A stretch of 12,696 bases of DNA. Source: AA29 sp041481445. Its GTDB lineage: Bacteria; Acidobacteriota; Vicinamibacteria; Fen-336. The position numbers and the translations under genes were made by a program. How positions within the stretch are numbered: position 1 is the first letter of the stretch; every line of letters starts with the position of its first letter. The stretch is taken from positions 1 through 12,696 of the forward strand of contig JBGPBV010000181.1 in NCBI GenBank assembly GCA_041481445.1, written 5' to 3'. Shown here in pieces: positions 1-6,634 of this stretch. Below the pieces are notes generated by a model. The model was given only the letters and a program-made list of their open reading frames with translations, did no database searches and was not told where the DNA came from.

Positions 1-77
1 ACGAGCGGTCAAGCCGAGGGCCGCTCTTGGAGTCTGCTTTGGAAGATTTGGGGGCTTGGCGCTTGGAGTCATCAGGT

Positions 78-280
78 ATGCGAAGGAGCACGCGGCTTCT
101 GCTCGGAGCGATCGCCCTTCTGGTCCTCGGGCTTGCCAGGGGTGAGGGCCCGTCCTCCAGGACGAGAAGGTCGCGCCCGCGCAGATGTTCCTGTCCGAGT
201 GAGGCGTTCCGCCAGGGCACGGTGCGCCGGGCGGCCAGATTGACGATCGCGCGGTGGACACGTACTACTACCGGACGTGA
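78..280 (+). pseudogene. Small exported-protein reading frame, apparently frameshifted
   Basis: An ATG at 78 follows a TTGGAG at 63-68 and begins a classic signal-peptide-like stretch (MRRSTRLLLGAIALLVLG) in one frame. Around 140-146 the coding signal appears to move to the -1 frame. That frame is open from 146, reads GPVLQDEKVAPAQMFLSE with every third codon position G or C, and stops at TGA 200-202. The same frame is then open again to TGA 278-280 (ending DDRAVDTYYYRT), about 80 % G/C at third positions, and this last stop overlaps the GTG of the next gene as GTGA. I read this as a short secreted or lipoprotein-like gene damaged by an indel and a stop, or carrying a sequencing error. The family is not recognised. 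The original frame stays open to 482, but its product past residue 22 is arginine-rich and unconvincing. Confidence 0.3.
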
Positions 281-1785
281 CCGAGCGGTCGAGCTCACCC
301 GCCGAATGCGCCCCCGCCATCGATCGCGGACGACGGATCCCGGGCCGGGCGGCCATCCCGACCCTCGTGCTGTTCCTGTCGTACGCGTACTTCTACGGAG
401 GGGGAGGCTGGAATCAGAATTCCCGCTTCGACCTGGTGCGCGCGATCGTCGAGCGGGGCACTCTGCAGATCGACGCTTATGAGGACAACACGGGCGACAA
501 GGCGCTCCACGGGGGGCATGTCTACACGGACAAAGCGCCCGGCGCGAGCTTCACGGCGGTGCCCGCCGTCGCCCTGGCCAGGACCTGGCTCAAGGCCGCG
601 GGCGGCAACCGGAGGAGCCCGGCCGCGGTCAAGTGGTTGTCGTATGTCGCCACCGTCGCCGCCGGCGCGCTGCCGGCGGCGGTCGTGGGCCTCTGCCTGT
701 TCCTTCTGGCGCGCCGCATCGGCGCCAGCGAGGACGCCGCCGCGCTGGTGGCGCTGACGTGCGGCCTGGGGACGCCGCTCTGGGCCTACGCGACCTTGTT
801 GTGGGGCCACGCGCTGGCGGCGGGGTGCCTCACGACGGCCCTGCTCGCCGCCGATCGACTTCGCGACGATTCCAGCTCCCGTGGCGAGTTCGGACTGGGA
901 GCGCTCGTCGGCGCGGCCGGCGGCTGGGCGGTGGTGACCGAGTTCCCGGCGGTGGTCCCCTCGGCCGTCCTCGCCGGGCTGGCGGTGAGACACGCGTGGC
1001 CCGGAGGGTGGTCGCGCGTGGCCCGCGTCACGGGCGGATTGGCGCTCGGAGGTGGCCTCGGCCTGGCCGTCCTTGCCGCGTACCAGTGGACCGCCTTCGG
1101 GTCGCCGTTCCACGTCGGGTATGCGAGCGAAGAGGACCGGACGCTGCTTCGCGCGGGCTTCTACGGCATCACGATGCCCAGGGTCGACGTGATGGCGGAG
1201 CTGCTGTGGGGCTCGTATCGAGGGCTGCTGCCCCTGGCGCCGGCCCTCGTGGTCGCGCCCGTCGGGCTGTGGATGCTCTGGCGTCAGCCGGAGACCCGAT
1301 GGACGGCGGCGGCCGTCATGGTGTCGACGCTGTACTACTTCTTCCTGAACTCGGCCTACGCGCACTGGGATGGTGGATGGTCGTATGGGCCGCGCCATCT
1401 CGGGCCGGCGCTGGCGCTCGTGTGCCTCGGCCTGGCCCCGGTCCTGATGAAGGGCGGCCGTTGGGTGCGTGCCGCCATCCTGACGCTGGCGCTGGTTGGT
1501 GCCGGCCAGTCTCTCGTCGCGGTCTCCACCACACCACAACCACCCTCCTGGGAGCACCAGGCGCCCATGCGTCAGCTGCTCTGGCCCGCGTTCGTCCAGG
1601 GCCAGCTCTCCCTCAACACCCAGTCCGTGCTCGATGCGGCGCCGCGGGGGGCCGCGGGGCCCCGGGCGGCCTGGAACCTGGGAGAGAGGGCCGGACTGGA
1701 GGGGAAGGCGAGCCTGGTGCCGCTGTTCCTCTTGTACGTGCTCGCGGGGATCGCCTGGCTCGCCGCGAAAAGAGCCAGACCCTGA
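277..1785 (+). CDS. Polytopic membrane protein, GT-C glycosyltransferase-like
   Basis: A 502-residue integral membrane protein with roughly ten hydrophobic segments: about residues 25-42, 118-145, 150-192, 205-238, 250-272, then several more up to a final helix near 483-498. The first extracytoplasmic loop (about 45-95) is rich in acidic and polar residues (FDLVRAIVERGTLQIDAYED, then HVYTDKAP). That is where GT-C transferases of the PMT/ArnT type keep their catalytic acidic residues. By analogy it would transfer a sugar from a polyprenyl-phosphate donor on the outer face of the membrane. Donor and acceptor cannot be told from the sequence. The GTG start has no clear Shine-Dalgarno, but it overlaps an upstream stop as GTGA, suggesting translational coupling. 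It converges on the next membrane-protein gene with 25 bp between stops. It could also be a GT-C-fold protein of unknown function. Confidence 0.75.
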   Translation: MTERSSSPAECAPAIDRGRRIPGRAAIPTLVLFLSYAYFYGGGGWNQNSRFDLVRAIVERGTLQIDAYEDNTGDKALHGGHVYTDKAPGASFTAVPAVALARTWLKAAGGNRRSPAAVKWLSYVATVAAGALPAAVVGLCLFLLARRIGASEDAAALVALTCGLGTPLWAYATLLWGHALAAGCLTTALLAADRLRDDSSSRGEFGLGALVGAAGGWAVVTEFPAVVPSAVLAGLAVRHAWPGGWSRVARVTGGLALGGGLGLAVLAAYQWTAFGSPFHVGYASEEDRTLLRAGFYGITMPRVDVMAELLWGSYRGLLPLAPALVVAPVGLWMLWRQPETRWTAAAVMVSTLYYFFLNSAYAHWDGGWSYGPRHLGPALALVCLGLAPVLMKGGRWVRAAILTLALVGAGQSLVAVSTTPQPPSWEHQAPMRQLLWPAFVQGQLSLNTQSVLDAAPRGAAGPRAAWNLGERAGLEGKASLVPLFLLYVLAGIAWLAAKRARP

Positions 1786-1810
1786 TGCCGCCCGGGCGGC
1801 GCGCCCGAGC
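1786..1810. terminator. GC palindrome between convergent genes, possible bidirectional terminator
   Basis: The 25-bp gap between two convergent stop codons contains the perfect 14-bp palindrome GCCGCCCGGGCGGC at 1787-1800. Such a hairpin could end transcription from both sides. There is no T-run on either strand, so it is not a textbook intrinsic terminator. The role is inferred from position. Confidence 0.3.
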
Positions 1811-3991
1811 CTAGCCGCTCGCCGGCGCCCCCGCCATCCGGGCGCGCAGTGCGCGCGCCAGCGCATGCCCTTGCGCCGCGATCCAGACGAAGAGCACCGG
1901 CTCCAGGAAGAACTTGTAGCGGTTGTTCTCGCCCTGCTCGAACACGACCGTGACCGCGAACACGTAGAGGCCTGGCAGCGCAAGCCCCAACCGGCGCTTC
2001 CGGCTGCCCACCGCGCCGGCGAGGGACATGGCGGCGGCGGCGGCCAGCAGGACGAGCAGCGGAGCGCCGGAGGCGACCCGATCGTAGGCACGCCGCCAGG
2101 GCAGCCGGTCCAGGACCGCGTTGCGATCGTACTCACTGGAGGGGGTGAGATACAGGCGCAAGCTGCCCTGCCAGGCGCCGAGGATCTGCGACGCGGGAAG
2201 CTCCCGTAACAGCTCCCGGTACTCGATCATCTGGGCGAAGGAATGGCGCAGCTCCTCGAGCTGGTTGTAGTTGTAGTAGCCCCTGAGCTTCTCCGGCCGC
2301 GACAAGACGAGGGCGGCCGAGGGCGGAGGGAAGGACGGCAGATCCGGCGCCACCATGCCCTCGGCGTGACAGTGCCGTCCGAGTCCCTTGCAGAAGCTGT
2401 CCGCCGCGAAGGACGACGTGAACGTGATGCCGAACAGCGCGTACTGCTTGCCGATGTAGGCGGCCATGACCAGGGCGGCCACGCCCACCATGCGGAGCAC
2501 TCTCCGCTTCGGAGCGCCCACCGCCAACAGCGCGACCGCGACCACGAGCAGGAACGGCCACTGGAACGCCGAGCGCAAGAAGAAGAGGAGGAGGAGGGCG
2601 ATGAGAAACCGCGCCTCGGAGCCCCGGCCGTCGTACCAGCGCCAAAGCTCGTAGTACAGCCAGCACACGAGGGTGGCGCTGAGCATCGTGGTGTCGAGCA
2701 CGGTGGCATAACCGATGGCGGCGGGGTGGAGACAGAAGACGGCGGCGAGGGCGAGAGCGTAGCGCGGGGAGGTCAACCGCGAGAGCCAGAGACAGACGAG
2801 GGCGGCCAGTGCGGCATAGGACAGCCCCCAAAGGACGTAGAGGCCGCCGTCGACCCCTCGCAGCAGCGCCTCGTCGCTCGCTCCCGCGTAGAGGCGAGCC
2901 AACAGGGCACGGATGGCGTCGAACAGCGGCGGTTGGATGTGCAGGTAGAACAGGGACCGCAGCGGCTCGTCCCGCAGGTCCGCGGCACTCACCGTCTGCA
3001 TGAGGTATTCCGACTCCCACGGGTGGAAGTAGAAGCGGCGGATGGCCTGCGGTCGCGCCGCCGTCTCCAACGCGAACAGGAGGCCCGCCGCCCCGGCAAA
3101 CACGAGCGCGCATCGGCCGAGGTACGGGTGTCGGCGCAACCGCCCCAGTCGTTCGCGTATCCCGAGCCCCGCCGGGAATGGCCGCCAGGCCCGCCCGGAC
3201 TCCCCTCCGCGCGCGACGAGGAGGGCCGCCGCCGCCCACCACGCGAGGCAGGCCAGGAGCGACAGGACGACCGAGCGCCTTCGCGAGCTGAGCGCCTCGA
3301 GTGCGTCCTGGTCGGCAAGGTGCTGGGCGAACGGCGTGGCCTCGAAGAAAGCCGGGCGATCCCACTCGAGGTGCAACCAGGCGGGCCCGGTATCCTGCCG
3401 GTAGCCAATCCGGATCCGGTGCAGGCCCCTGGCGAGGGGAATCTCCGCGGACGCGCGCGCGGACCATTCGACGAGGGGCGTGCCATCGACCTGGAGCGCC
3501 GCCTCGTCGTCCGCCTCCAGATCGAAGCGATAAGCGCCGGCCTCGGGAGCCTCGACCACGGCGTTGAACTCGAGCTCGAAATCGTTCTTGTGTCCGATGA
3601 GGGCCCGCCAGCCCGGACCGGCGAGCTGGGCGAAGTCGGCGATCGGCGTCGGCCCCGAGCCGACCTCGGGCTCCGCGGAGCGAACCGTCGCCATCAGCGT
3701 CACCGGGGGACGAGCCACGCGCTCACGCCATATGAAGAGGGGCACCGCGGCCACCGCGACCACGGCCGCCGGCCAGGCGAGAAGGGCAAACCGCAGGGGA
3801 CGCCTGGAGGTGGGAAGCAGCAGCGCGAGAAGCAGCCCCAGCCAGACATTCCCCGGCATCGCCACGCGCCAGGTCCCCAGGCGGGCCTGTTGTTGTGAGA
3901 GCAGTGCGAGGGCGGCGACGATCCAGACCGCCAGGGCAAACCAGCGGGCGACGACCCCATCCGGAAGACGCGTCCTCAGGGCCCTCGTCAT
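1811..3991 (-). CDS. GT39/ArnT-like membrane glycosyltransferase with a PA14-like domain
   Basis: A 726-residue protein (numbered from the ATG at 3991). Hydrophobic helices lie at about 13-31, 47-61 and 68-87. A soluble region at about 95-225 resembles a PA14 beta-barrel: AYRFDLEADDEAALQVDG, then PLARGLHRIRIGYRQ and AWLHLEWDRP. After a helix at 239-260, a GT-C-type module starts near 290, with HPWESEYLMQ (323-332) and HIQPPLFDAI (351-360), the latter like the HxPPL loop of PMT/GT39 enzymes, followed by many helices. The likely role is glycosyl transfer from a lipid-phosphate sugar outside the cytoplasm, with PA14 perhaps binding carbohydrate. An upstream ATG at 4057 and a TTG at 4171 are in frame. 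I prefer 3991 because third-position G/C falls to about 60 % in codons between 3992 and 4057, and the first helix then begins normally. The AAGG before this ATG is closer than usual. Confidence 0.75.
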   Translation of the reverse strand: MTRALRTRLPDGVVARWFALAVWIVAALALLSQQQARLGTWRVAMPGNVWLGLLLALLLPTSRRPLRFALLAWPAAVVAVAAVPLFIWRERVARPPVTLMATVRSAEPEVGSGPTPIADFAQLAGPGWRALIGHKNDFELEFNAVVEAPEAGAYRFDLEADDEAALQVDGTPLVEWSARASAEIPLARGLHRIRIGYRQDTGPAWLHLEWDRPAFFEATPFAQHLADQDALEALSSRRRSVVLSLLACLAWWAAAALLVARGGESGRAWRPFPAGLGIRERLGRLRRHPYLGRCALVFAGAAGLLFALETAARPQAIRRFYFHPWESEYLMQTVSAADLRDEPLRSLFYLHIQPPLFDAIRALLARLYAGASDEALLRGVDGGLYVLWGLSYAALAALVCLWLSRLTSPRYALALAAVFCLHPAAIGYATVLDTTMLSATLVCWLYYELWRWYDGRGSEARFLIALLLLFFLRSAFQWPFLLVVAVALLAVGAPKRRVLRMVGVAALVMAAYIGKQYALFGITFTSSFAADSFCKGLGRHCHAEGMVAPDLPSFPPPSAALVLSRPEKLRGYYNYNQLEELRHSFAQMIEYRELLRELPASQILGAWQGSLRLYLTPSSEYDRNAVLDRLPWRRAYDRVASGAPLLVLLAAAAAMSLAGAVGSRKRRLGLALPGLYVFAVTVVFEQGENNRYKFFLEPVLFVWIAAQGHALARALRARMAGAPASG

Positions 3992-4264
3992 CCACCTTGG
4001 CGGAGCAAGCCGCAGTTCGCCTCGTCCCGAGCGGAGAAACGCAATCGCCCTCGCCATCCCCACCACGGCCAGGGCGCCACGCCGACGCAAGGTACAGCCC
4101 GCGGCGAGGGGCGTCAATCGCTCGACGACGCGACCGAACGAAGGGCCTCTGGAACGCCGCGATCTCTTCAAGGGGCCGACGGACTGGATCTACGCGATGA
4201 CGGGGCGCCTCGCCGCCGCCGCCGACGCGAGCCGGCGGCAGCAGGGACACTGAGCGGCGCACAG
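3992..4264. other. Mostly non-coding stretch with a possible 3' gene remnant
   Basis: This stretch lies between the start of the minus-strand transferase and the PadR promoter. Most of it shows no convincing coding signal. The exception is the plus-strand frame ending at TGA 4251-4253. From about 4167 it reads FKGPTDWIYAMTGRLAAAAD and on to the stop, and all but one of its 28 codons end in G or C. No start or longer domain precedes it, so it looks like the 3' end of a lost gene. The family is not recognised. The upstream part may also hold the promoter of the minus-strand transferase, but I see no clear elements. Confidence 0.3.
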
Positions 4265-4306
4265 TTGACCATACATAGAAGCCCAATGTATAAGGGTTCT
4301 AGGTAT
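4265..4306 (+). promoter_or_regulatory. PadR-gene promoter with overlapping inverted-repeat operator
   Basis: TTGACC (4265-4270) and TATAAG (4289-4294) are 18 bp apart and match sigma70 -35 and -10 elements well. The perfect inverted repeat ATACAT (4271-4276) / ATGTAT (4286-4291), with a 9-bp spacer, fills the promoter spacer and overlaps the -10. A third, imperfect half-site, AGGTAT (4301-4306), lies another 15 bp on and runs into the start codon. Predicted transcription starts near A4301, so the transcript would have only about four leader bases. PadR repressors are known to bind ATGT/ACAT dyads, usually in their own promoters. Autoregulation here is inferred from that and from position. 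Confidence 0.6.
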
Positions 4307-4643
4307 GGACCTCGGAAAAGATCTCGTCGCCGCCTCGGCAACGCCGCTCGTGCTCGCGATCCTCGCCGAGGGTGAGAGCTACGGCTACGCCATCATCAAA
4401 CGCGTCAGCGAGCTGTCCGGCGGGCATCTGCACTGGACGGACGGCATGCTGTATCCGGTGCTGCATCGGCTGGAGCGTAACGGCTTCGTCGCGGCGAAGT
4501 GGGGATCGTCGGAGAGCGGCCGCCGCCGGAAGTACTACCGCCTGACGAAGGAAGGGCGCACGCATCTCGAGGCCGAGCGGAAACGGTGGCAGATCGTCGA
4601 CGAGACGCTGCACCGCATCTGGCTGAAGGCCTGCCACGCATGA
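4305..4643 (+). CDS. PadR-family transcriptional regulator
   Basis: A 112-residue protein of typical short PadR length. It has the hallmark winged-helix sequence: ATPLVLAILAEGESYGYAII, then LSGGHLHWTDGMLYPVLHRL, ERNGFVAAKW, and SGRRRKYYRLTKEG as the wing. The G-x-LYP-L-x-RLE-x-G-x-V pattern is diagnostic of the family. The C-terminal helix (about 88-110) is the short dimerisation helix of the PadR-s2 type. It acts in the cytoplasm, normally as a repressor released by a small molecule or stress signal. Its stop overlaps the start of the next gene (ATGA), so the two are co-translated and the membrane protein is the obvious target and partner. There is almost no room for a Shine-Dalgarno, and the mRNA is predicted to be nearly leaderless. 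Confidence 0.93.
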   Translation: MDLGKDLVAASATPLVLAILAEGESYGYAIIKRVSELSGGHLHWTDGMLYPVLHRLERNGFVAAKWGSSESGRRRKYYRLTKEGRTHLEAERKRWQIVDETLHRIWLKACHA

Positions 4644-6025
4644 GCGCCGGCCCCGACCACGCGTCGCTCGAAGCGCAGATCGGCCAGTGGCGCGCCTACC
4701 TGCGCCGGCGCCGCGCCATCACCGGCCCTGACGTCGAGGAGCTCGAAACGCATCTGCGCGACCAGGTGGGTGCCCTCACCCAGGCGGGGCTCGCGGAGGA
4801 TGAGGCGTTCCTGGTCGCCGTCAAGCGCATGGGCAGCCTGGACGCCCTCTCTCGAGAGTTCGCGCGCGAGCACTCGGATCGGTTGTGGAAGCAGCTCGTC
4901 ATCGCACCCGACGGCGACGCGGCGCCGGAGACGGTCACCCGTACCGAAGCGCTCGTCGTGTTTGCCCTGGCCGTGGCCGCGGCGCTCGCGGTCAAGATGC
5001 CCGTGCTCTTCGGCCTGACGCTCGAGCGCGACGCGGCGTTCTATGCGCGCAACACGAGCCTGTTCGTGCTGCCGTTCCTCACGGGGTATTTCGTCTGGAA
5101 GCGCCGGATGGATCCGCGCCACTGCGTCTGGCTGGCGGTCCCTTTCATCGCCGCCGCCGCCGTCGTCAACACCTTTCCGTTCACCCGAGGTCCTCAGCAG
5201 GTTGTCAGTCACACCGAGGTGCTGAGTGCGGTGCACCTCCCGATCGCGCTGTGGCTGGTCGTCGGCATCGCCTACCTGCGCGGCCGCTGGCTCGAGGGCG
5301 CCGGCCGCATGGACTTCGTACGCTTCTCGGGCGAGCTGTTCATCTACTACGCGCTCATCGCGCTTGGCGGCGGCGTGCTCACGGGGTTCACGATGACGAT
5401 GTTTGCCGCCATCGGCTTGAAACCCGACTGGATCGCCCGGGACTGGCTCATCCCGTGCGGAGCGGCGGGTGCGGTCATCGTCGGCTCGTGGCTGGTCGAG
5501 GCGAAGCAGAGCGTCATCGAGAACATGGCGCCCGTGCTGACGCGCCTGTTCACCCCGCTCTTCACCATCGTCCTGCTGGTGTTCCTGGCGACGATGGCCT
5601 GGACCGGCCACCCGATCGACATCCAGCGCAACGTGCTGATCTTGTTCGACCTGCTGCTGGCAGTGGTGGTGGGCCTGGTGCTCTTTTCCGCGTCGGCGCG
5701 CGATCCGGAGGCGCCGCCGAACCTGTTTGACGGCCTGCAGCTGCTGCTGATCGTGAGCGCCCTCGTCGTCGACGCCCTGGCGCTTGCCGCCATCGCCTCA
5801 CGCATCTCGGAGTTCGGCTTCACCCCGAACCGTGTCGCGGCGCTCGGCGAAAACCTGATCCTGCTGGTCAGCCTCGCATGGTCGGCGTGGCTCTACGCCG
5901 CGTTCCTGCGCGGGCGCGGACCGTTCCGCGCGCTCGAGGCGTGGCAGACCGCGTATCTGCCGGTGTATGCGACCTGGGCCGCGCTCGTCGTCCTGCTGTT
6001 TCCGCCGATCTTCGGGTACGCGTGA
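4640..6025 (+). CDS. PadR-coupled membrane protein with permease-prefix/HAAS-like N-terminal domain
   Basis: A 461-residue protein whose ATG overlaps the padR stop (ATGA). Residues 8-85 form a soluble helical domain (LEAQIGQWRAYLRRRRAITG, VEELETHLRDQV, GLAEDEAFLVAVKRMGSLDA). It closely resembles the permease-prefix/HAAS-type domain found next to PadR regulators and at the N terminus of acidobacterial FtsX-like permeases. From about 104 to the end there are about ten hydrophobic helices, and a late signature (GFTPNRVAALGENLILLVSL) recalls DUF4153-type membrane proteins. No FtsX or transporter catalytic motif is visible. The start at 4640 is preferred over an upstream in-frame start because of the overlap and the domain boundary. 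A role as a membrane sensor or signalling partner of the PadR protein is inferred from the gene pair. No substrate can be named. Confidence 0.85.
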   Translation: MSAGPDHASLEAQIGQWRAYLRRRRAITGPDVEELETHLRDQVGALTQAGLAEDEAFLVAVKRMGSLDALSREFAREHSDRLWKQLVIAPDGDAAPETVTRTEALVVFALAVAAALAVKMPVLFGLTLERDAAFYARNTSLFVLPFLTGYFVWKRRMDPRHCVWLAVPFIAAAAVVNTFPFTRGPQQVVSHTEVLSAVHLPIALWLVVGIAYLRGRWLEGAGRMDFVRFSGELFIYYALIALGGGVLTGFTMTMFAAIGLKPDWIARDWLIPCGAAGAVIVGSWLVEAKQSVIENMAPVLTRLFTPLFTIVLLVFLATMAWTGHPIDIQRNVLILFDLLLAVVVGLVLFSASARDPEAPPNLFDGLQLLLIVSALVVDALALAAIASRISEFGFTPNRVAALGENLILLVSLAWSAWLYAAFLRGRGPFRALEAWQTAYLPVYATWAALVVLLFPPIFGYA

Positions 6026-6352
6026 AACGGTGGCCGCGAGACGGGGTGGAACCAGGCCGCGCCGCGAGGGATCCGCAGTTTGCCGGTAGTCAGGCCTCGG
6101 TGCTCACCGCTCCCGCAGGGGGCGCGCAGCACGGTCCTTGTGGAGGCACAGGTAGGATTCGAATCTACCTAGGCCCGCCCAGCCCATCCACGCCAGACCA
6201 GCCGGTCCGCATGGCTCATCGGTTTACGACGGGTCCTAGTGGATGGGCTAGCACCCTCCGGACCGGGAACCCGTACGTTACCCGTACGGCGGGTCTCAGC
6301 AATCACAATGGAGTCGAGACACTGGGAGTCCTCTTCGGCGGTCCCAACGCGA
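6026..6352. other. Intergenic region around tRNA-like copy A
   Basis: This is the gap between the plus-strand membrane protein and the minus-strand zinc-ribbon gene, which converge. Apart from the structured element at 6141-6290, I see no convincing reading frame or T-rich terminator. Frames that are open here encode arginine- and proline-rich sequence without domain character. Confidence 0.5.
6141..6290 (-). repeat. Structured tRNA-like element, copy A
   Basis: This lies 115 bp after the membrane-protein stop. Read on the minus strand, it ends in a T-arm-like hairpin (GGTAG/CTACC around TTCGAAT, 6151-6169) followed by GTGCCTCCACA, which resembles a tRNA 3' end. GGAGG (6142-6146) can pair with CCTCC (6255-6259) as an acceptor-like stem. 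Inside are the perfect 10-bp stem AGCCCATCCA (6181-6190) / TGGATGGGCT (6240-6249) and a small GACC/GGTC hairpin. Outside is a 7-bp hairpin, CCGTACG (6271-6277) / CGTACGG (6283-6289). It is not a canonical tRNA: about 120 nt between the acceptor-like ends, with a mismatch at the base of the TTCGAAT loop. Two blocks recur in the element at 11951-12008, so a dispersed family is likely. Strand and function are inferred. Confidence 0.4.
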
Positions 6353-6511
6353 TCATTCCGTCCGACGCTGGGCGGCTTCCATCTCATTCTGGCCGCGGAG
6401 GATCGCACACCACTCCTTGTGCTCCGCGACCGGCATGCCGCACTCGACGCAGATCCGGATCCTGGTCGTGGGGTTCTTCTCCGCTCCGAGTAGACGTTTC
6501 AGCAGGGACAT
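6353..6511 (-). CDS. Small zinc-ribbon-like protein (52 residues)
   Basis: An ATG at 6511 is preceded by AGGAGG four bases upstream, the consensus Shine-Dalgarno. The protein begins MSLLKRLLGAEKNPTTRIRI and continues with CVECGMPVAEHKEWC. That gives a Cys-x2-Cys (21, 24), His31, Cys35 arrangement able to bind one zinc, then a short charged helix to the TGA at 6353-6355. It has no signal peptide and is presumably cytoplasmic. Short proteins with a CxECGxPVxxHxxWC core occur as hypotheticals in high-GC soil bacteria, from memory. No function is established, and an adaptor or nucleic-acid-binding role is only possible. It reads in the same direction as the large Asp-box gene ending at 6635, 123 bp upstream, and could be transcribed with it. 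Confidence 0.75.
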   Translation of the reverse strand: MSLLKRLLGAEKNPTTRIRICVECGMPVAEHKEWCAILRGQNEMEAAQRRTE

Positions 6512-6634
6512 GCCGCCTCCTAGTGGCTCTTCCCTTGAGACGCGCGCGCCCCGTTCAAGGTTGCGAAATCCGAAGGCGCCGGTCGTCCAATCGATTGATC
6601 GTTGAAGCCCTATGCGGACATCCTCGTCCTGGCG

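Noticed and set aside
295..2136. A 613-codon minus-strand frame over the first membrane protein
   Set aside because: It is proline/arginine-rich low-complexity sequence; the plus-strand frame there shows regular membrane helices, and the frame also overlaps the end of the PA14 transferase.
3992..4171. An N-terminal extension of the PA14 transferase to TTG 4171 or ATG 4057
   Set aside because: Codons there have weaker third-position G/C (about 60 % for 3992-4057), include rare AGA, and the extension is arginine-rich without domain character. It remains possible and is noted in the gene entry.
6141..6259. A functional tRNA gene on the minus strand
   Set aside because: The length between acceptor-like ends is about 120 nt, the acceptor pairing is only five bases, the T-stem closing pair is mismatched, and no clear anticodon arm can be drawn.
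6533..6560. The hairpin CCTTGA(G)ACG / CGTTCAAGG as a terminator of the Asp-box gene
   Set aside because: It is 75 bases past the stop, has a bulge and a GC-rich loop, and no T-run follows on the minus strand. It could equally be chance or a promoter-side structure of the zinc-ribbon gene.
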